Origin: Tsuneonella sp. CC-YZS046 | GTDB taxonomy: Bacteria > Pseudomonadota > Alphaproteobacteria > Sphingomonadales > Sphingomonadaceae | Length of the DNA stretch: 64,000 nt | Direction: 5' to 3' | Assembly (NCBI RefSeq): GCF_035581365.1 | Contig: NZ_CP141590.1 | Span: 248,001 to 312,000 of the forward strand | In this document: positions 23,298-31,806 of the stretch, in pieces | How positions within the stretch are numbered: position 1 is the stretch's first letter | How the letters are laid out: the number at the start of each line of letters is the position of its first letter | Position numbers and translations under genes: made by a program | The notes under the pieces: generated by a model | The model's database searches: none | What the model saw: the letters and a program-made list of their open reading frames with translations, nothing else | Told to the model about the DNA's origin: nothing

Positions 23298-24826
23298 ATG
23301 GCCACACCCCGCTGAAAGGCGGGGCGCTGGCGCTCGCTTCGGTGGCGCTGGCGCTCGGCACCTTCATGCAGGTGCTGGATACGACCATCGCCAATGTCTC
23401 GCTGCCGACCATTGCGGGAAATCTCGGGGTCAGCGCCGACAGCGGCACCTGGATCGTCACCTCCTTCGCCGTGGCCAATGGCGTGGCGGTTCCGCTCACC
23501 GGCTGGCTGATGGGCCGGTTCGGGGTGGTGAAGACCTTCATCTGGTCGGTGGCGCTGTTCACGCTTGCTTCCTTCCTGTGCGGCATCGCCTGGAGCCTGG
23601 AATCGCTCATCATGTTCCGCATCCTGCAGGGCGCGGTTTCCGGCCCGATGATCCCGGGCAGCCAGGCGCTGCTGATGGCGATCTTTCCCGCGAGCAAGCG
23701 GGCCACCGCGCTTGCCGTCTGGTCCGTGACCACGCTGGTCGCCCCTGTCGCCGGCCCGATCCTGGGCGGGTATATTTCCGACAATTACCACTGGAGCTGG
23801 ATTTTCCTCATCAACGTGCCGATCGGCCTGTTCTGCGCGCTGGTGTGCTGGCGGATGCTGGCGTCGCGGGAAACGCCCACCCGCAAGCTGCCGATAGACC
23901 GGATCGGGGTGGCCATGCTGATCGTGTGGGTGGGCGCGCTGCAGGTCATGCTCGATCTCGGCAAGAATTCGGACTGGTTCAATTCCTCGACCATCGTGAT
24001 CGCGGCGATCATCGCGGTGATCGGCTTCTTCGCATGGCTGATCTGGGAACTGACGGATGCGCATCCGGCGGTGGATCTCAAGCTGTTCAAGGATCGCAAC
24101 TTCGCATTGGGCACGATTGCCGCCTGCCTGGGCTATGCGGTCTTCTTCGCCAATGTGCTGATCCTGCCGCTCTGGCTGCAGACCCAGATGGGCTACACCG
24201 CCACCTGGGCGGGCTTCGTCGCCGCGCCCAGCGGGCTGGTGGCGATCGTCCTCACTCCCATCGTCGCGCGGATCAGCGGGAAGATCGACGCGCGGCTGCT
24301 GGCGTCGATTTCCTTCGTCGCCTTCGCGATTTCCTATTTCATGCGCGCCAACTATACGACGCAGGCCGATTTCTGGAGCCTCACCGTCCCGCTGCTGGTC
24401 AATGGCGTGGCGATGAGCTGCTTCTTCGTCACCATGCTGACGATCCAGCTCGACCGCATTCCGCCTGAGAAGGTGCCCTCCGCAACCGGCATTTCCAATT
24501 TCGCCCGCATCACCTGCGCGAGCTTCGCCGCGTCGATCGTCACGACGGCCTGGGACCGCCGCGAGGCCTTGCACCAGAGCCGGCTGGCGGAAGTCGTCAC
24601 CGAAACCTCGCCGGCCTATCGGGCGGCGGTCGAGGGGGTTGGCCATCTGGGAATGACCGATCTGCAGGCGGCGGCCGGGATCACCCGGCAGATGGTGCAG
24701 CAGGCCTATCTCCTGTCGTCCGCCGACCTGTTCTGGATTTCCGGCTGGATCTCGGTCGCGATGATTGCGCTGGTATGGCTCACCAAGCGGCCCGCCGGTG
24801 CCCCGCCCGCGGCGGCGGCGGACTGA
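23294..24826 (+). CDS. EmrB/QacA-type MFS drug transporter (DHA2 family)
   Basis: A 510-residue inner-membrane protein with about 14 hydrophobic segments, as in the DHA2 family. Motifs include FMQVLDTTIANVSLPTIAG in helix 1, WLMGRFGVVKTFIWS after helix 2, and WSVTTLVAPVAGPILGGYISDNYHWSWIFLINVPIG in helices 5-6. It probably exports hydrophobic toxic compounds by proton antiport through the adaptor and channel encoded just before. The GTG at 23294 overlaps the upstream stop. Substrate cannot be assigned. Confidence 0.93.
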   Translation: MNGHTPLKGGALALASVALALGTFMQVLDTTIANVSLPTIAGNLGVSADSGTWIVTSFAVANGVAVPLTGWLMGRFGVVKTFIWSVALFTLASFLCGIAWSLESLIMFRILQGAVSGPMIPGSQALLMAIFPASKRATALAVWSVTTLVAPVAGPILGGYISDNYHWSWIFLINVPIGLFCALVCWRMLASRETPTRKLPIDRIGVAMLIVWVGALQVMLDLGKNSDWFNSSTIVIAAIIAVIGFFAWLIWELTDAHPAVDLKLFKDRNFALGTIAACLGYAVFFANVLILPLWLQTQMGYTATWAGFVAAPSGLVAIVLTPIVARISGKIDARLLASISFVAFAISYFMRANYTTQADFWSLTVPLLVNGVAMSCFFVTMLTIQLDRIPPEKVPSATGISNFARITCASFAASIVTTAWDRREALHQSRLAEVVTETSPAYRAAVEGVGHLGMTDLQAAAGITRQMVQQAYLLSSADLFWISGWISVAMIALVWLTKRPAGAPPAAAAD

Positions 24827-24833
24827 TCGGACG

Positions 24834-25616
24834 TCAATTCATAAACCAGCCATGGCTGGCGACCAGGGACTGGCCGGTCAGCGCATTGGTCTTGAAGGCG
24901 GCGAACAGCAGGGCGACCTCGGCTATATCCTCCACCGTCGTGAATTCCTTGTCGACGGTGTTGCCCAGCATGATCGTCTCGACCACTTCCTTTTCGGAAA
25001 TGCCCAGATCCTTCGCCTGCTCGGGAATCTGCTTGTCCACCAGCGGAGTGCGCACGAAGCCGGGGCAGATCACGTTCGAGCGGACGCCATGCGCCGCGCC
25101 TTCCTTGGCTATGACGCGGGAAAGGCCCAGCAGGCCATGCTTGGCGGTGACATAAGCGGATTTGAGCGGCGAGGCTTCCTTGCTGTGGACCGATCCCATG
25201 AAGATGATCGATCCGCTGCCCTGCCGGTACATATGCGGGATGCAGGCCTTGCTGGTCAGGAATGCGCCGTCGAGATGGATCGCCAGCATCTTCTTCCAGG
25301 AATCGAACGGAAATTCCTCGATCGGGTGGACGATCTGGATTCCGGCATTGGAAACCAGCACGTCCACCGTGCCCCAGTGGCCGACGACCTGCCGCACGCC
25401 GGCATCGACCTGCTCTTCGCTGGTGACGTCCATGGCCACGGCGATGGCGGCGCCGGCCCGTTCGGCATTGATGGAATCGGCGGCGGCCTGCGCGGCGTCC
25501 AGCTTGAGGTCGGCGATCGCCACCCGCCCGCCCGCCTGTGCATAGCGTTTGGCGATGGCCAAACCGATGCCGCTGGCGGCGCCGGTGACGATTGCGACTT
25601 TGTCATTCAGTTCCAT
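24834..25616 (-). CDS. bdhA: D-3-hydroxybutyrate dehydrogenase
   Basis: A 260-residue short-chain dehydrogenase. The NAD site TGAASGIG is at about 11-18, the SNAG motif is present, and the catalytic Ser and YxxxK lie in [22 protein letters not shown]. The segment [29 protein letters not shown] and the ending [11 protein letters not shown] are typical of 3-hydroxybutyrate dehydrogenases rather than other family members. It oxidises 3-hydroxybutyrate to acetoacetate in ketone-body or polyhydroxybutyrate use. The ATG at 25616 gives the family N-terminus; the longer frame upstream does not. It lies 49 bases after a patatin-like gene on the same strand, probably one operon. Confidence 0.92.
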   Translation of the reverse strand: MELNDKVAIVTGAASGIGLAIAKRYAQAGGRVAIADLKLDAAQAAADSINAERAGAAIAVAMDVTSEEQVDAGVRQVVGHWGTVDVLVSNAGIQIVHPIEEFPFDSWKKMLAIHLDGAFLTSKACIPHMYRQGSGSIIFMGSVHSKEASPLKSAYVTAKHGLLGLSRVIAKEGAAHGVRSNVICPGFVRTPLVDKQIPEQAKDLGISEKEVVETIMLGNTVDKEFTTVEDIAEVALLFAAFKTNALTGQSLVASHGWFMN

Positions 25617-25665
25617 GGGAAGGTCCTTCCTGGGGGCATGGGGATTTGAGGTCGGGAGGGGAGCA

Positions 25666-26778
25666 TCAGGGCGACGCGCTCCCAAGGTCGTAAACGGCGA
25701 TCCCGTGGCGAGGGGGCTTGCGGTTGATCCAGCGCTTGTGGCGCAGGGAGTGGACCGTATCGGCATAGCCCGACTGCCAGTGCCCGTTCACGGTCGCCCG
25801 CGAGAATTCGTAATCCTTGGAATGGCTTTCATAGCTCTCGCTGCGATTGATAAGATGCATGATCGTGACCGGGCCGTCGCACTGGACCTCGGCCAGCATC
25901 CTGATGTCGGGATCGTCTTTCAGCAGTTCCGGATACCGTTCCAGCAGGCGTTGCGCGGCTTCGTGGAATTTCATCATCAGCTTGCTGACATCCGTGTTGA
26001 ACCGGGTGCGGCTGGAATAGCGGATGTCCTTTTCCCGCTGCATGACATCGAACAGGTTCTTGGGCATCGGCCCGCGCGCGCTGAACAGGTCCACCTGGAA
26101 CACGGTCATGGCGGCGGAGCCGCGCCGCGTGTCGAGCACATATTGCAGCGGCGTGTTGGAAACGAGGCCGCCGTCCCAATAGGCGATGCCGTCGATCCAG
26201 ACCGGCGGGAAGCCGGGCGGCAGCGCACCGCTCGCCATGATATGCTCGGGCACGATCTTGCGCTGATGATTGTCGAAATATTCGAAATTTCCGGTTTCGA
26301 TCTGCACCGCGCCCAGGCTGAGGCGGGTTTCCTTTGCATTGATCCGGTCGAAGTCGATCAGGTCCAGCAGCGTCTCGCGCAGCGGGCCGGTGTCGTAGAG
26401 GCTGCGCGCGCCATCCGTGCCTTCCGGGGCAAGCAGGGCGGGTGGGCAGAAGCGCGGCTTGAAGAAGCCGGGCACGCCGTCGCTTGCCGCCATGGCGGCG
26501 GAAACCTCGTTGAACAGGCGACGCCCCCAGCCTTCGGGAAAAAGCGGCTCGGCGGTCAGCTGGGACGATACCAGATCCCAGAAGGCGCGCAGCTGGGCCA
26601 CCCGGTCTGCCGGAGCGTTGCCGGCGATGATCGCCGCGTTGATCGCGCCGATGGAAATTCCGGCGAGCCATTCCGGCGCATGGCCGGCTTCCTCCAGGGC
26701 CTGATACACACCCGCCTGATAGGACCCCAATGCGCCGCCGCCCTGCAGAACGAGTGAAATCCGTTCGTCATGAGGCAT
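25666..26778 (-). CDS. Patatin-like hydrolase (phospholipase family)
   Basis: A 370-residue protein. The oxyanion loop [14 protein letters not shown], the nucleophile motif GISIGA and the DGG of the Ser-Asp dyad ([12 protein letters not shown]) are all visible, so the catalytic set is complete. The C-terminal third ([28 protein letters not shown]) matches the extra domain of this patatin subgroup. Its partner in the operon is 3-hydroxybutyrate dehydrogenase, which suggests hydrolysis of a storage polymer or lipid feeding that enzyme; this is inference. The ATG at 26778 begins the patatin homology. Confidence 0.88.
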   Translation of the reverse strand: MPHDERISLVLQGGGALGSYQAGVYQALEEAGHAPEWLAGISIGAINAAIIAGNAPADRVAQLRAFWDLVSSQLTAEPLFPEGWGRRLFNEVSAAMAASDGVPGFFKPRFCPPALLAPEGTDGARSLYDTGPLRETLLDLIDFDRINAKETRLSLGAVQIETGNFEYFDNHQRKIVPEHIMASGALPPGFPPVWIDGIAYWDGGLVSNTPLQYVLDTRRGSAAMTVFQVDLFSARGPMPKNLFDVMQREKDIRYSSRTRFNTDVSKLMMKFHEAAQRLLERYPELLKDDPDIRMLAEVQCDGPVTIMHLINRSESYESHSKDYEFSRATVNGHWQSGYADTVHSLRHKRWINRKPPRHGIAVYDLGSASP

Positions 26779-26856
26779 TCGGCGGCTCCTGCGGCATGGG
26801 CGATGGATCGAATATCCGGCTGTAATGGTGGACCATTGTTCGCTGCTGCGGAATAT

Positions 26857-26899
26857 GAAAAATTTGCCGGCTCGCTTCCCGCGGTCAGAGCGAGCCGGC
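26857..26899 (-). terminator. Rho-independent terminator overlapping the end of the DUF1345 gene
   Basis: On the - strand GCCGGCTCGC, a 14-base loop, GCGAGCCGGC, then AAATTTTT. The 10-base-pair stem is perfect. The stop codon of the upstream gene lies in the loop, so its last codons form one arm. Confidence 0.8.
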
Positions 26900-27544
26900 C
26901 ACCACATTGACCGCCAGGGCCAGCACGCCAAGGTTGAAGATGAAGGCGAGATAGCCATGCGCCGTGGTGACCCGCCGCATATGCTGGCCGGTGATAGCAA
27001 TATCCGCGGTCTGGCAGGTCATGCCCAGCACGAAGGAGAAATTCACGAAATCCGCGAAGCAGGGTTCGTTGCCGCCCGGAAAGTCGAGCCCGCCGTGATC
27101 GTTGCCTTGCCCGTCGCGCGCGTAATAAAGCCGCGCATAGTGGAAGGTGAAGACCAGGTTGGAGAAGGTCCATGCCATCAGCAGGGTAATCACCAGCAGC
27201 GCGATTTCCCAGCTGTCCAGCCGGCTCTGGCCTGCCAGCAGCATTCCCACCGTCACCAGCATGACCATGACGATCACCGCCGTGAGCAGTAGCAGGGTGA
27301 GTTGGCCGCCATCGTCCCGCTCCGCCTGGGAGCGTATGGTGTCGGGTCCGCCACCGCGCCAAAGGGGAATTACGGTCAGGATGAAAACGAGCGTGGCGAT
27401 GTCGAAAGACGCGGCGATCGTCTCGGTCGGCCGGAGCACTGCCGCCAGCGGCCAGGGCAGGGCGATCAGGAGAACGAGGAAGAGGACATATCGCCCATGC
27501 CTTATCCGCGCATACCACGGCCGGTCCGAACCTTTTATCGCCAT
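26885..27544 (-). CDS. DUF1345 membrane protein
   Basis: A 219-residue protein with five or so hydrophobic segments and the DUF1345 signature: VFTFHYARLYYARDGQGNDHGGLDFPGG, then CFADFVNFSFVLGMTCQTADIAITG. The function of the family is not known to me. The ATG at 27544 is chosen because the upstream part of the frame is Arg- and Pro-rich and unlike the family. It is transcribed alone; a terminator follows its last codons. Confidence 0.87.
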   Translation of the reverse strand: MAIKGSDRPWYARIRHGRYVLFLVLLIALPWPLAAVLRPTETIAASFDIATLVFILTVIPLWRGGGPDTIRSQAERDDGGQLTLLLLTAVIVMVMLVTVGMLLAGQSRLDSWEIALLVITLLMAWTFSNLVFTFHYARLYYARDGQGNDHGGLDFPGGNEPCFADFVNFSFVLGMTCQTADIAITGQHMRRVTTAHGYLAFIFNLGVLALAVNVVAGSL

Positions 27545-27779
27545 TTGCGCCACCCCTGCCTCGCGCGGGAAAGCTCCGCCGCCCCGGTTTGTTTGCAACC
27601 CTATCGAAGCATGGGCAAGCCCGTTGCGTGCAGCGCGCGGGCCATGCGGAAGGTTTGCAGCCCGGGGCAAAAAGCCGTAATCACGCATTTGGTCAGGTTT
27701 CGCCTGACTCAAGACGGGGCGGGGCGGCGTGCGTTGCAGCGGTGCCTGCCGGCGAGGATGCTGAACAAGGGAGCGATGC

Positions 27780-28268
27780 GTGTCATCAATCGACGTGGCG
27801 AATGCGCTGGAAGATCGGCTCCGCCTGCTGGAAGACCGGAAAGCGCTTGCGAAGCTGATCGACGATTATCTGTCGCTCGCGGACGCAAGGCGGTGGACCG
27901 AATGGTCCGAAACCTTCACCGAGGATGCCGATTTCGATCTCCCCAATGCCTTCGGGCTGATGCGGGGCCGCAAGGAAATCTTCGACATCTGCGTCGGCAA
28001 GATGGAAGGCGCCTGGGAGATGACCCAGCACATGATCGTGAACTGCGATTTCGACATCGGCGGGGATGCGGCCACCGGCTCCGCGAACATCATCTTCACC
28101 GGAGTTCCGCCCGGCGGCGACCGCGCCGAGCCATATATGATGGGCGGCATCTATTGCTGGAAGTTCCTGCGCACGCCCATCGGCTGGAAGATCGACGACG
28201 CGTGGGAAGAATTCCTCTGGAACAATGGGACCGAGGAAAGCGAAATCTTCGACAAGGAAGAATCCTGA
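27780..28268 (+). CDS. SnoaL-like / NTF2-fold protein
   Basis: A 162-residue protein with the N-terminal pattern of nuclear transport factor 2-like enzymes in the SnoaL group (DRKALAKLIDDYLSLADARRWTEWSETFTEDADFDLP). Members include aromatic ring hydroxylases' small subunits, dehydratases and isomerases; the substrate here is unknown. The C-terminal strand region is complete (GIYCWKFLRTPIGWKIDDAWEEFLW). The GTG start has a strong AAGGGAG ribosome site seven bases before it. No neighbour suggests a pathway. Confidence 0.8.
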   Translation: MSSIDVANALEDRLRLLEDRKALAKLIDDYLSLADARRWTEWSETFTEDADFDLPNAFGLMRGRKEIFDICVGKMEGAWEMTQHMIVNCDFDIGGDAATGSANIIFTGVPPGGDRAEPYMMGGIYCWKFLRTPIGWKIDDAWEEFLWNNGTEESEIFDKEES

Positions 28269-28302
28269 CCTTGATATTCCTGCCATAGCGGGGAGGCCAC
28301 GC

Positions 28303-28395
28303 TGGCGGAGACGCCGGGATTCGAACCCGGGGTACGACCTTAAATCGTACGACGGTTTAGCAAACCGCTGGTTTCAGCCACTCACCCACGTCTCC
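28303..28395 (-). tRNA. tRNA-Ser (anticodon GCT)
   Basis: On the - strand the acceptor arms GGAGACG and CGTCTCC pair, the anticodon stem-loop reads GCGGTTTGCTAAACCGT-like with anticodon GCT, a long variable arm (GTACGATTTAAGGTCGTAC) forms its own stem, and the T arm GGGTTCGAATCCC is perfect. The discriminator base is G, as in serine tRNAs, and CCA is encoded at 28305-28303. It reads AGC and AGT codons. Confidence 0.97.
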
Positions 28396-28589
28396 GGATC
28401 GCAGCGGCAGCGGGCGATATAACGGCGAGACTTCGTGGCGGCAACCCTGTGCGGGAAAAAGGATGCCCGGACCGGAAAAGGATTCGGTTCGCCCCGAAAG
28501 CGACTCGGCTCGTCGCCCGTTCATTGCCCCTTCAGCCGGGCGGGATTCTTATGAGCGACTGCTTGCTCGAGACGGGTTAGGGAACAGGA

Positions 28590-29372
28590 ATGAACCGCAT
28601 CGCAGCCATTTTCCGGGCGCCTTTCCTGGGCGCATTGCTCGGCCTGGCCCTGGCCGGGGGCGCTACCGCAGCCGCCGCCCAATCGATGGAATCCATCGAT
28701 CCGGACACGGCAATCGATGGCGATCTCGCATCGCCTGCTTCCACCGGCACGGTGACGGACCCCGCGCCGCCCCTTCCGCCGGAGGATGTCACGTCGTCCG
28801 GCGCGCAGGACACTGTCGTCACTTCGACGGATGCGTCCACGGCGGCCAGCCAGGCGGCGGGCAATCCGGCCGCGGCCTCGGAAGAGGGCAATACCTACAA
28901 GAAGGACGATCTGATCGGCGCGGCGGAGGGTGTGTTCGGCAAGGGCGCGGAAGGCCTTGCCCGCATGATCGAAAGCTGGCTCGACAAGCAGGGCGAGCCG
29001 AATGCCTATATCGTCGGCCGGGAAGGCGGCGGGGCCGTGGTCGTCGGCCTGCGCTATGGTTCCGGCACGCTGTATCACAAGGTGGAAGGGCAAAAGCCGG
29101 TCTACTGGACCGGGCCCTCGATCGGCTTCGACGTGGGGGCCAATGCGGGCAGCACCTTCGTGCTGGTCTACAATCTCTATGATTCGGAAGACATCTACCA
29201 GCGGTTCCCGGCCGCGGAAGGGCAGGTCTATGTCATAGGCGGCTTCAATGCCAGCTATCTGCGCAGGGGCGACATGGTGCTTATTCCCATCCGCATGGGG
29301 GCGGGCGTCCGGCTGGGGGTGAACGCGGGCTACATGAAGCTGCGCAAGAGCCAGAACTGGATACCTTTCTGA
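28590..29372 (+). CDS. EipA-like envelope protein (DUF1134)
   Basis: A 260-residue secreted protein: signal peptide at 1-31 (ending TAAAAQ), then a 70-residue low-complexity linker rich in Ser, Thr, Asp and Ala, then the DUF1134 domain (about 105-260). The domain shows GLRYGSGTLYHKVEGQKPVYWTGPSIGFDVGANAGSTFVLVYNL and ends in VLIPIRMGAGVRLGVNAGYMKLRK. The Brucella member EipA is a periplasmic protein needed for envelope integrity; the same role is inferred here. It stands alone, 29372 to the next start being 87 bases. Confidence 0.88.
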   Translation: MNRIAAIFRAPFLGALLGLALAGGATAAAAQSMESIDPDTAIDGDLASPASTGTVTDPAPPLPPEDVTSSGAQDTVVTSTDASTAASQAAGNPAAASEEGNTYKKDDLIGAAEGVFGKGAEGLARMIESWLDKQGEPNAYIVGREGGGAVVVGLRYGSGTLYHKVEGQKPVYWTGPSIGFDVGANAGSTFVLVYNLYDSEDIYQRFPAAEGQVYVIGGFNASYLRRGDMVLIPIRMGAGVRLGVNAGYMKLRKSQNWIPF

Positions 29373-29459
29373 CCTGAAAGGCACAGCAGGAACGAATTTC
29401 GCTTCCTCATCATTTTCGCCCTTGAAGGGCGCGCGCGACATCGGCAGAGAGCGCGCGCC

Positions 29460-30641
29460 ATGCTCGATAGCCTCACCCAACAGCCCGCCGATGCGCTGCT
29501 CGCGCTCATCAAGCTCCATGATGCGGATAATCGCGCCGACAAGATCGATCTCGGCGTGGGTGTGTTCCGCACCGAAACGGGGGCCACGCCCGTGTTCGCG
29601 GCGATCAAGGAAGCCGAAAAGCGCTTGCTGGCGGAGCAGGATTCGAAGGCCTATCTCGGGCCGGAAGGCGACATGGGCTTCGTCCATGCGCTGATGCCCT
29701 ATATTTTCGGCGCTGGCGATCCCGCCAGGGGCGGCCGGATCGACGGCATGCAGGCGCCGGGCGGAACGGGTGGCCTGCGGCTCGCCTTCGCTCTGGCGAA
29801 GCGGGCGGGCATCCGCCGGATCGTGGTGGGCAATCCGACCTGGCCCAACCACCCTCAGATTCTCGACGATCTCGGCCTGGAAACGCTTGGCTTCGCTCAT
29901 GCCGGGGCCGATGGCGCGGCGGATATGAACGCGCTGCGCGCCGCCGTGGCGCAGGCCGGCGAAGGCGATGCGTTCCTGCTGCATGGCTGCTGCCACAATC
30001 CCACGGGCATAGATTATTCACCCGCCGATTGGGACGAGATCGCGCGGCTGGTGGCGGAGCGTGGGATCCTGCCGATCCTCGACCTTGCCTATCAGGGCCT
30101 CGGCCACGGCATGGAAGAGGATGCCTATGGCTTGCGCGCGGTGCTGGCGGCGGTGCCGGAAGCGCTGATCTGCTACAGCTGCGACAAGAATTTCGGCCTC
30201 TATCGCGATCGCGTCGGCGCTCTCTACGTGATGGGCAAGGACGCGGACAGCACCGGCCGCATCCTCTCCCATGGCCATTCCGTCGCGCGCACGTCCTGGT
30301 CCCAGCCGCCGGATCATGGCGCGGCCGCGGTTCGCCTGATTCTCGAGGATCAGCAGCTCACCCGGCTCTGGCTGGACGAGCTTGCCGAGATGCGGGACCG
30401 GATGCGGCAGATGCGCGAGATGGTGGCCGCCGCCGACAATCGCGTGGCGGGCCTGGACCTTGCGCCGATCGCGAGGCAGAACGGGCTCTTCTCCATGCTG
30501 GCCCTGTCGAAGGAGCAGATCCTGAAGCTGCGCGAGGATCACGGCATCTACATGGCCGGGTCCGGACGCATCAATGTGGCGGGGCTGACCCGGGCCAATA
30601 TGGACAAGTTCATCGCGGCTCTCGCGCAAGTCGCGGGCTGA
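29460..30641 (+). CDS. Aromatic/aspartate aminotransferase (class I, PLP-dependent)
   Basis: A 393-residue enzyme of the TyrB/AspC type. Family motifs in order: IDLGVGVFRTETGATPVF, KAYLGPEGD, the GGTGGLRLAF cofactor loop, HGCCHNPTGID, and the PLP Lys in CDKNFGLYRDRVGALYV. The C-terminal SGRINVAGL motif has the Arg that holds the substrate carboxylate. It transfers amino groups between aromatic amino acids or aspartate and 2-oxoglutarate. Which substrate is preferred cannot be settled here. A GNAT gene follows after six bases. Confidence 0.9.
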   Translation: MLDSLTQQPADALLALIKLHDADNRADKIDLGVGVFRTETGATPVFAAIKEAEKRLLAEQDSKAYLGPEGDMGFVHALMPYIFGAGDPARGGRIDGMQAPGGTGGLRLAFALAKRAGIRRIVVGNPTWPNHPQILDDLGLETLGFAHAGADGAADMNALRAAVAQAGEGDAFLLHGCCHNPTGIDYSPADWDEIARLVAERGILPILDLAYQGLGHGMEEDAYGLRAVLAAVPEALICYSCDKNFGLYRDRVGALYVMGKDADSTGRILSHGHSVARTSWSQPPDHGAAAVRLILEDQQLTRLWLDELAEMRDRMRQMREMVAAADNRVAGLDLAPIARQNGLFSMLALSKEQILKLREDHGIYMAGSGRINVAGLTRANMDKFIAALAQVAG

Positions 30642-30647
30642 GGCGGA

Positions 30648-31190
30648 ATGGACCGGCAGCCGCTACTCGAAGGCGAGCGGCTGCTGCTGAGGCCTTTGCA
30701 TCCCGACGACTGGGATGCGCTCCATGCCGCCGCGCGCGATCCCCTGATCTGGGACCAGCATCCCGATCCGGATCGCTGGCGCGAGCCGATCTTCCGGGAT
30801 TTCTTCGCCGACGCCCTGGAGGCGGGCGGCGCGCTGACGATCATCGAAAAGCGGGGCGGGGCAGTGATCGGCTCGTCCCAATTCGCCAATTTCAAGGATG
30901 GCGACGGCGGCACGGTCGAGATCGGACGGACTTTCCTCGCGCGGAGCCATTGGGGGCTGGGCCTCAATCACGAATTGAAGCGCCTGATGGTCGGCCACGC
31001 ATTGGGTGAGGTCGCCACGGTCTATTTCCGGGTCGGGGCGGAAAATCTGCGCTCGCGCCGCGCCATGGAGAAGATCGGCGCGAGGCTGACCGACCTGCGC
31101 GAGAATGTGATGGTGCATGGCCGGCCGGTGCCGCACGTCGTCTACGAGATCGGGCGCGACGATTTCGCGCGCGGCCCGCTCAGTTCCTGA
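30648..31190 (+). CDS. GNAT-family N-acetyltransferase (RimJ/RimL-like)
   Basis: A 180-residue protein of the RimJ/RimL-type acetyltransferase family: LEGERLLLRPLHPDDWDALHAAARDPLIWDQHP at the start, FLARSHWGLGLNHELKRLMVGHAL around the acetyl-CoA site, and AENLRSRRAMEKIGARL near the end. The target is unknown; members acetylate protein N-termini, amino acids or drugs. It is probably co-transcribed with the aminotransferase. Its last 11 bases overlap the end of ribE on the other strand. Confidence 0.87.
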   Translation: MDRQPLLEGERLLLRPLHPDDWDALHAAARDPLIWDQHPDPDRWREPIFRDFFADALEAGGALTIIEKRGGAVIGSSQFANFKDGDGGTVEIGRTFLARSHWGLGLNHELKRLMVGHALGEVATVYFRVGAENLRSRRAMEKIGARLTDLRENVMVHGRPVPHVVYEIGRDDFARGPLSS

Positions 31191-31797
31191 GGCTTTCCAT
31201 CCGCTTGAGATAGCGGGCCAGCACGTCGATCTCGAGATTGACGCGGTCCCCCCGCGCCAGTTGGCCCAGCGTGGTCACTTCGCTGGTATGCGGGATGATG
31301 TTGAGGCCGAAATGGACGCTGCGATCCGCCTGATCCTCGATGGAGTTCACGGTCAGCGATACGCCGTCCACGGTGATGGAGCCCTTGGGCGCGATATAGG
31401 GCGCCATTTCAGGCGGCGCGGCGATGGTGAGCCGCGTGGAATCGCCCTCCGAAGCGATCGAAACCACTTCGCCCACGGCATCGACATGGCCGGTCACGAT
31501 ATGGCCGCCCAGCTCGTCCCCGATCTTGAGGGCCGGCTCCAGATTGAGCTTGCGCCCTTCCTGCCACAGGCCGGGCACCGTGCAGGCCACGCTTTCCCCT
31601 GAAATATCGACCGCGAACCATGCATCGCCCGCCTGGCCGCCCTTTTCCACGACTGTCAGGCAAACGCCGGAGCAGGCGATCGAGGCGCCGATGGCGATGC
31701 CGGCGGGATCGAACGGGCAGGCGATAACGGCGTGCAGATCGCCGCGCTGCGTGGTCTGCTGGATCGTGCCGGTTGCAGTGACTATGCCGGTAAACAT
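31180..31797 (-). CDS. ribE: Riboflavin synthase, alpha subunit
   Basis: A 205-residue enzyme that converts two 6,7-dimethyl-8-ribityllumazine into riboflavin. It has the two tandem barrel repeats of the family: MFTGIVTATGTI at the start and the second at about 100 (GGHIVTGHVDAVGEVVSI), each with a conserved SIACSGVCLTV / SITVDGVSLTVN type motif. It lies nine bases after ribD on the same strand, a common pairing. No FMN riboswitch is visible in that gap. Its end overlaps the GNAT gene. Confidence 0.94.
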   Translation of the reverse strand: MFTGIVTATGTIQQTTQRGDLHAVIACPFDPAGIAIGASIACSGVCLTVVEKGGQAGDAWFAVDISGESVACTVPGLWQEGRKLNLEPALKIGDELGGHIVTGHVDAVGEVVSIASEGDSTRLTIAAPPEMAPYIAPKGSITVDGVSLTVNSIEDQADRSVHFGLNIIPHTSEVTTLGQLARGDRVNLEIDVLARYLKRMESLRN

Positions 31798-31806
31798 TGC
31801 ATTCCC

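Noticed and set aside
28303-28395. Prophage or island inserted at tRNA-Ser
   Set aside because: No integrase, no direct repeat of the tRNA 3' end and ordinary genes on both sides.
31798-31806. An FMN riboswitch before ribE or ribD
   Set aside because: Only nine bases separate ribD and ribE, and the region before ribD is coding; no RFN-type element is visible.
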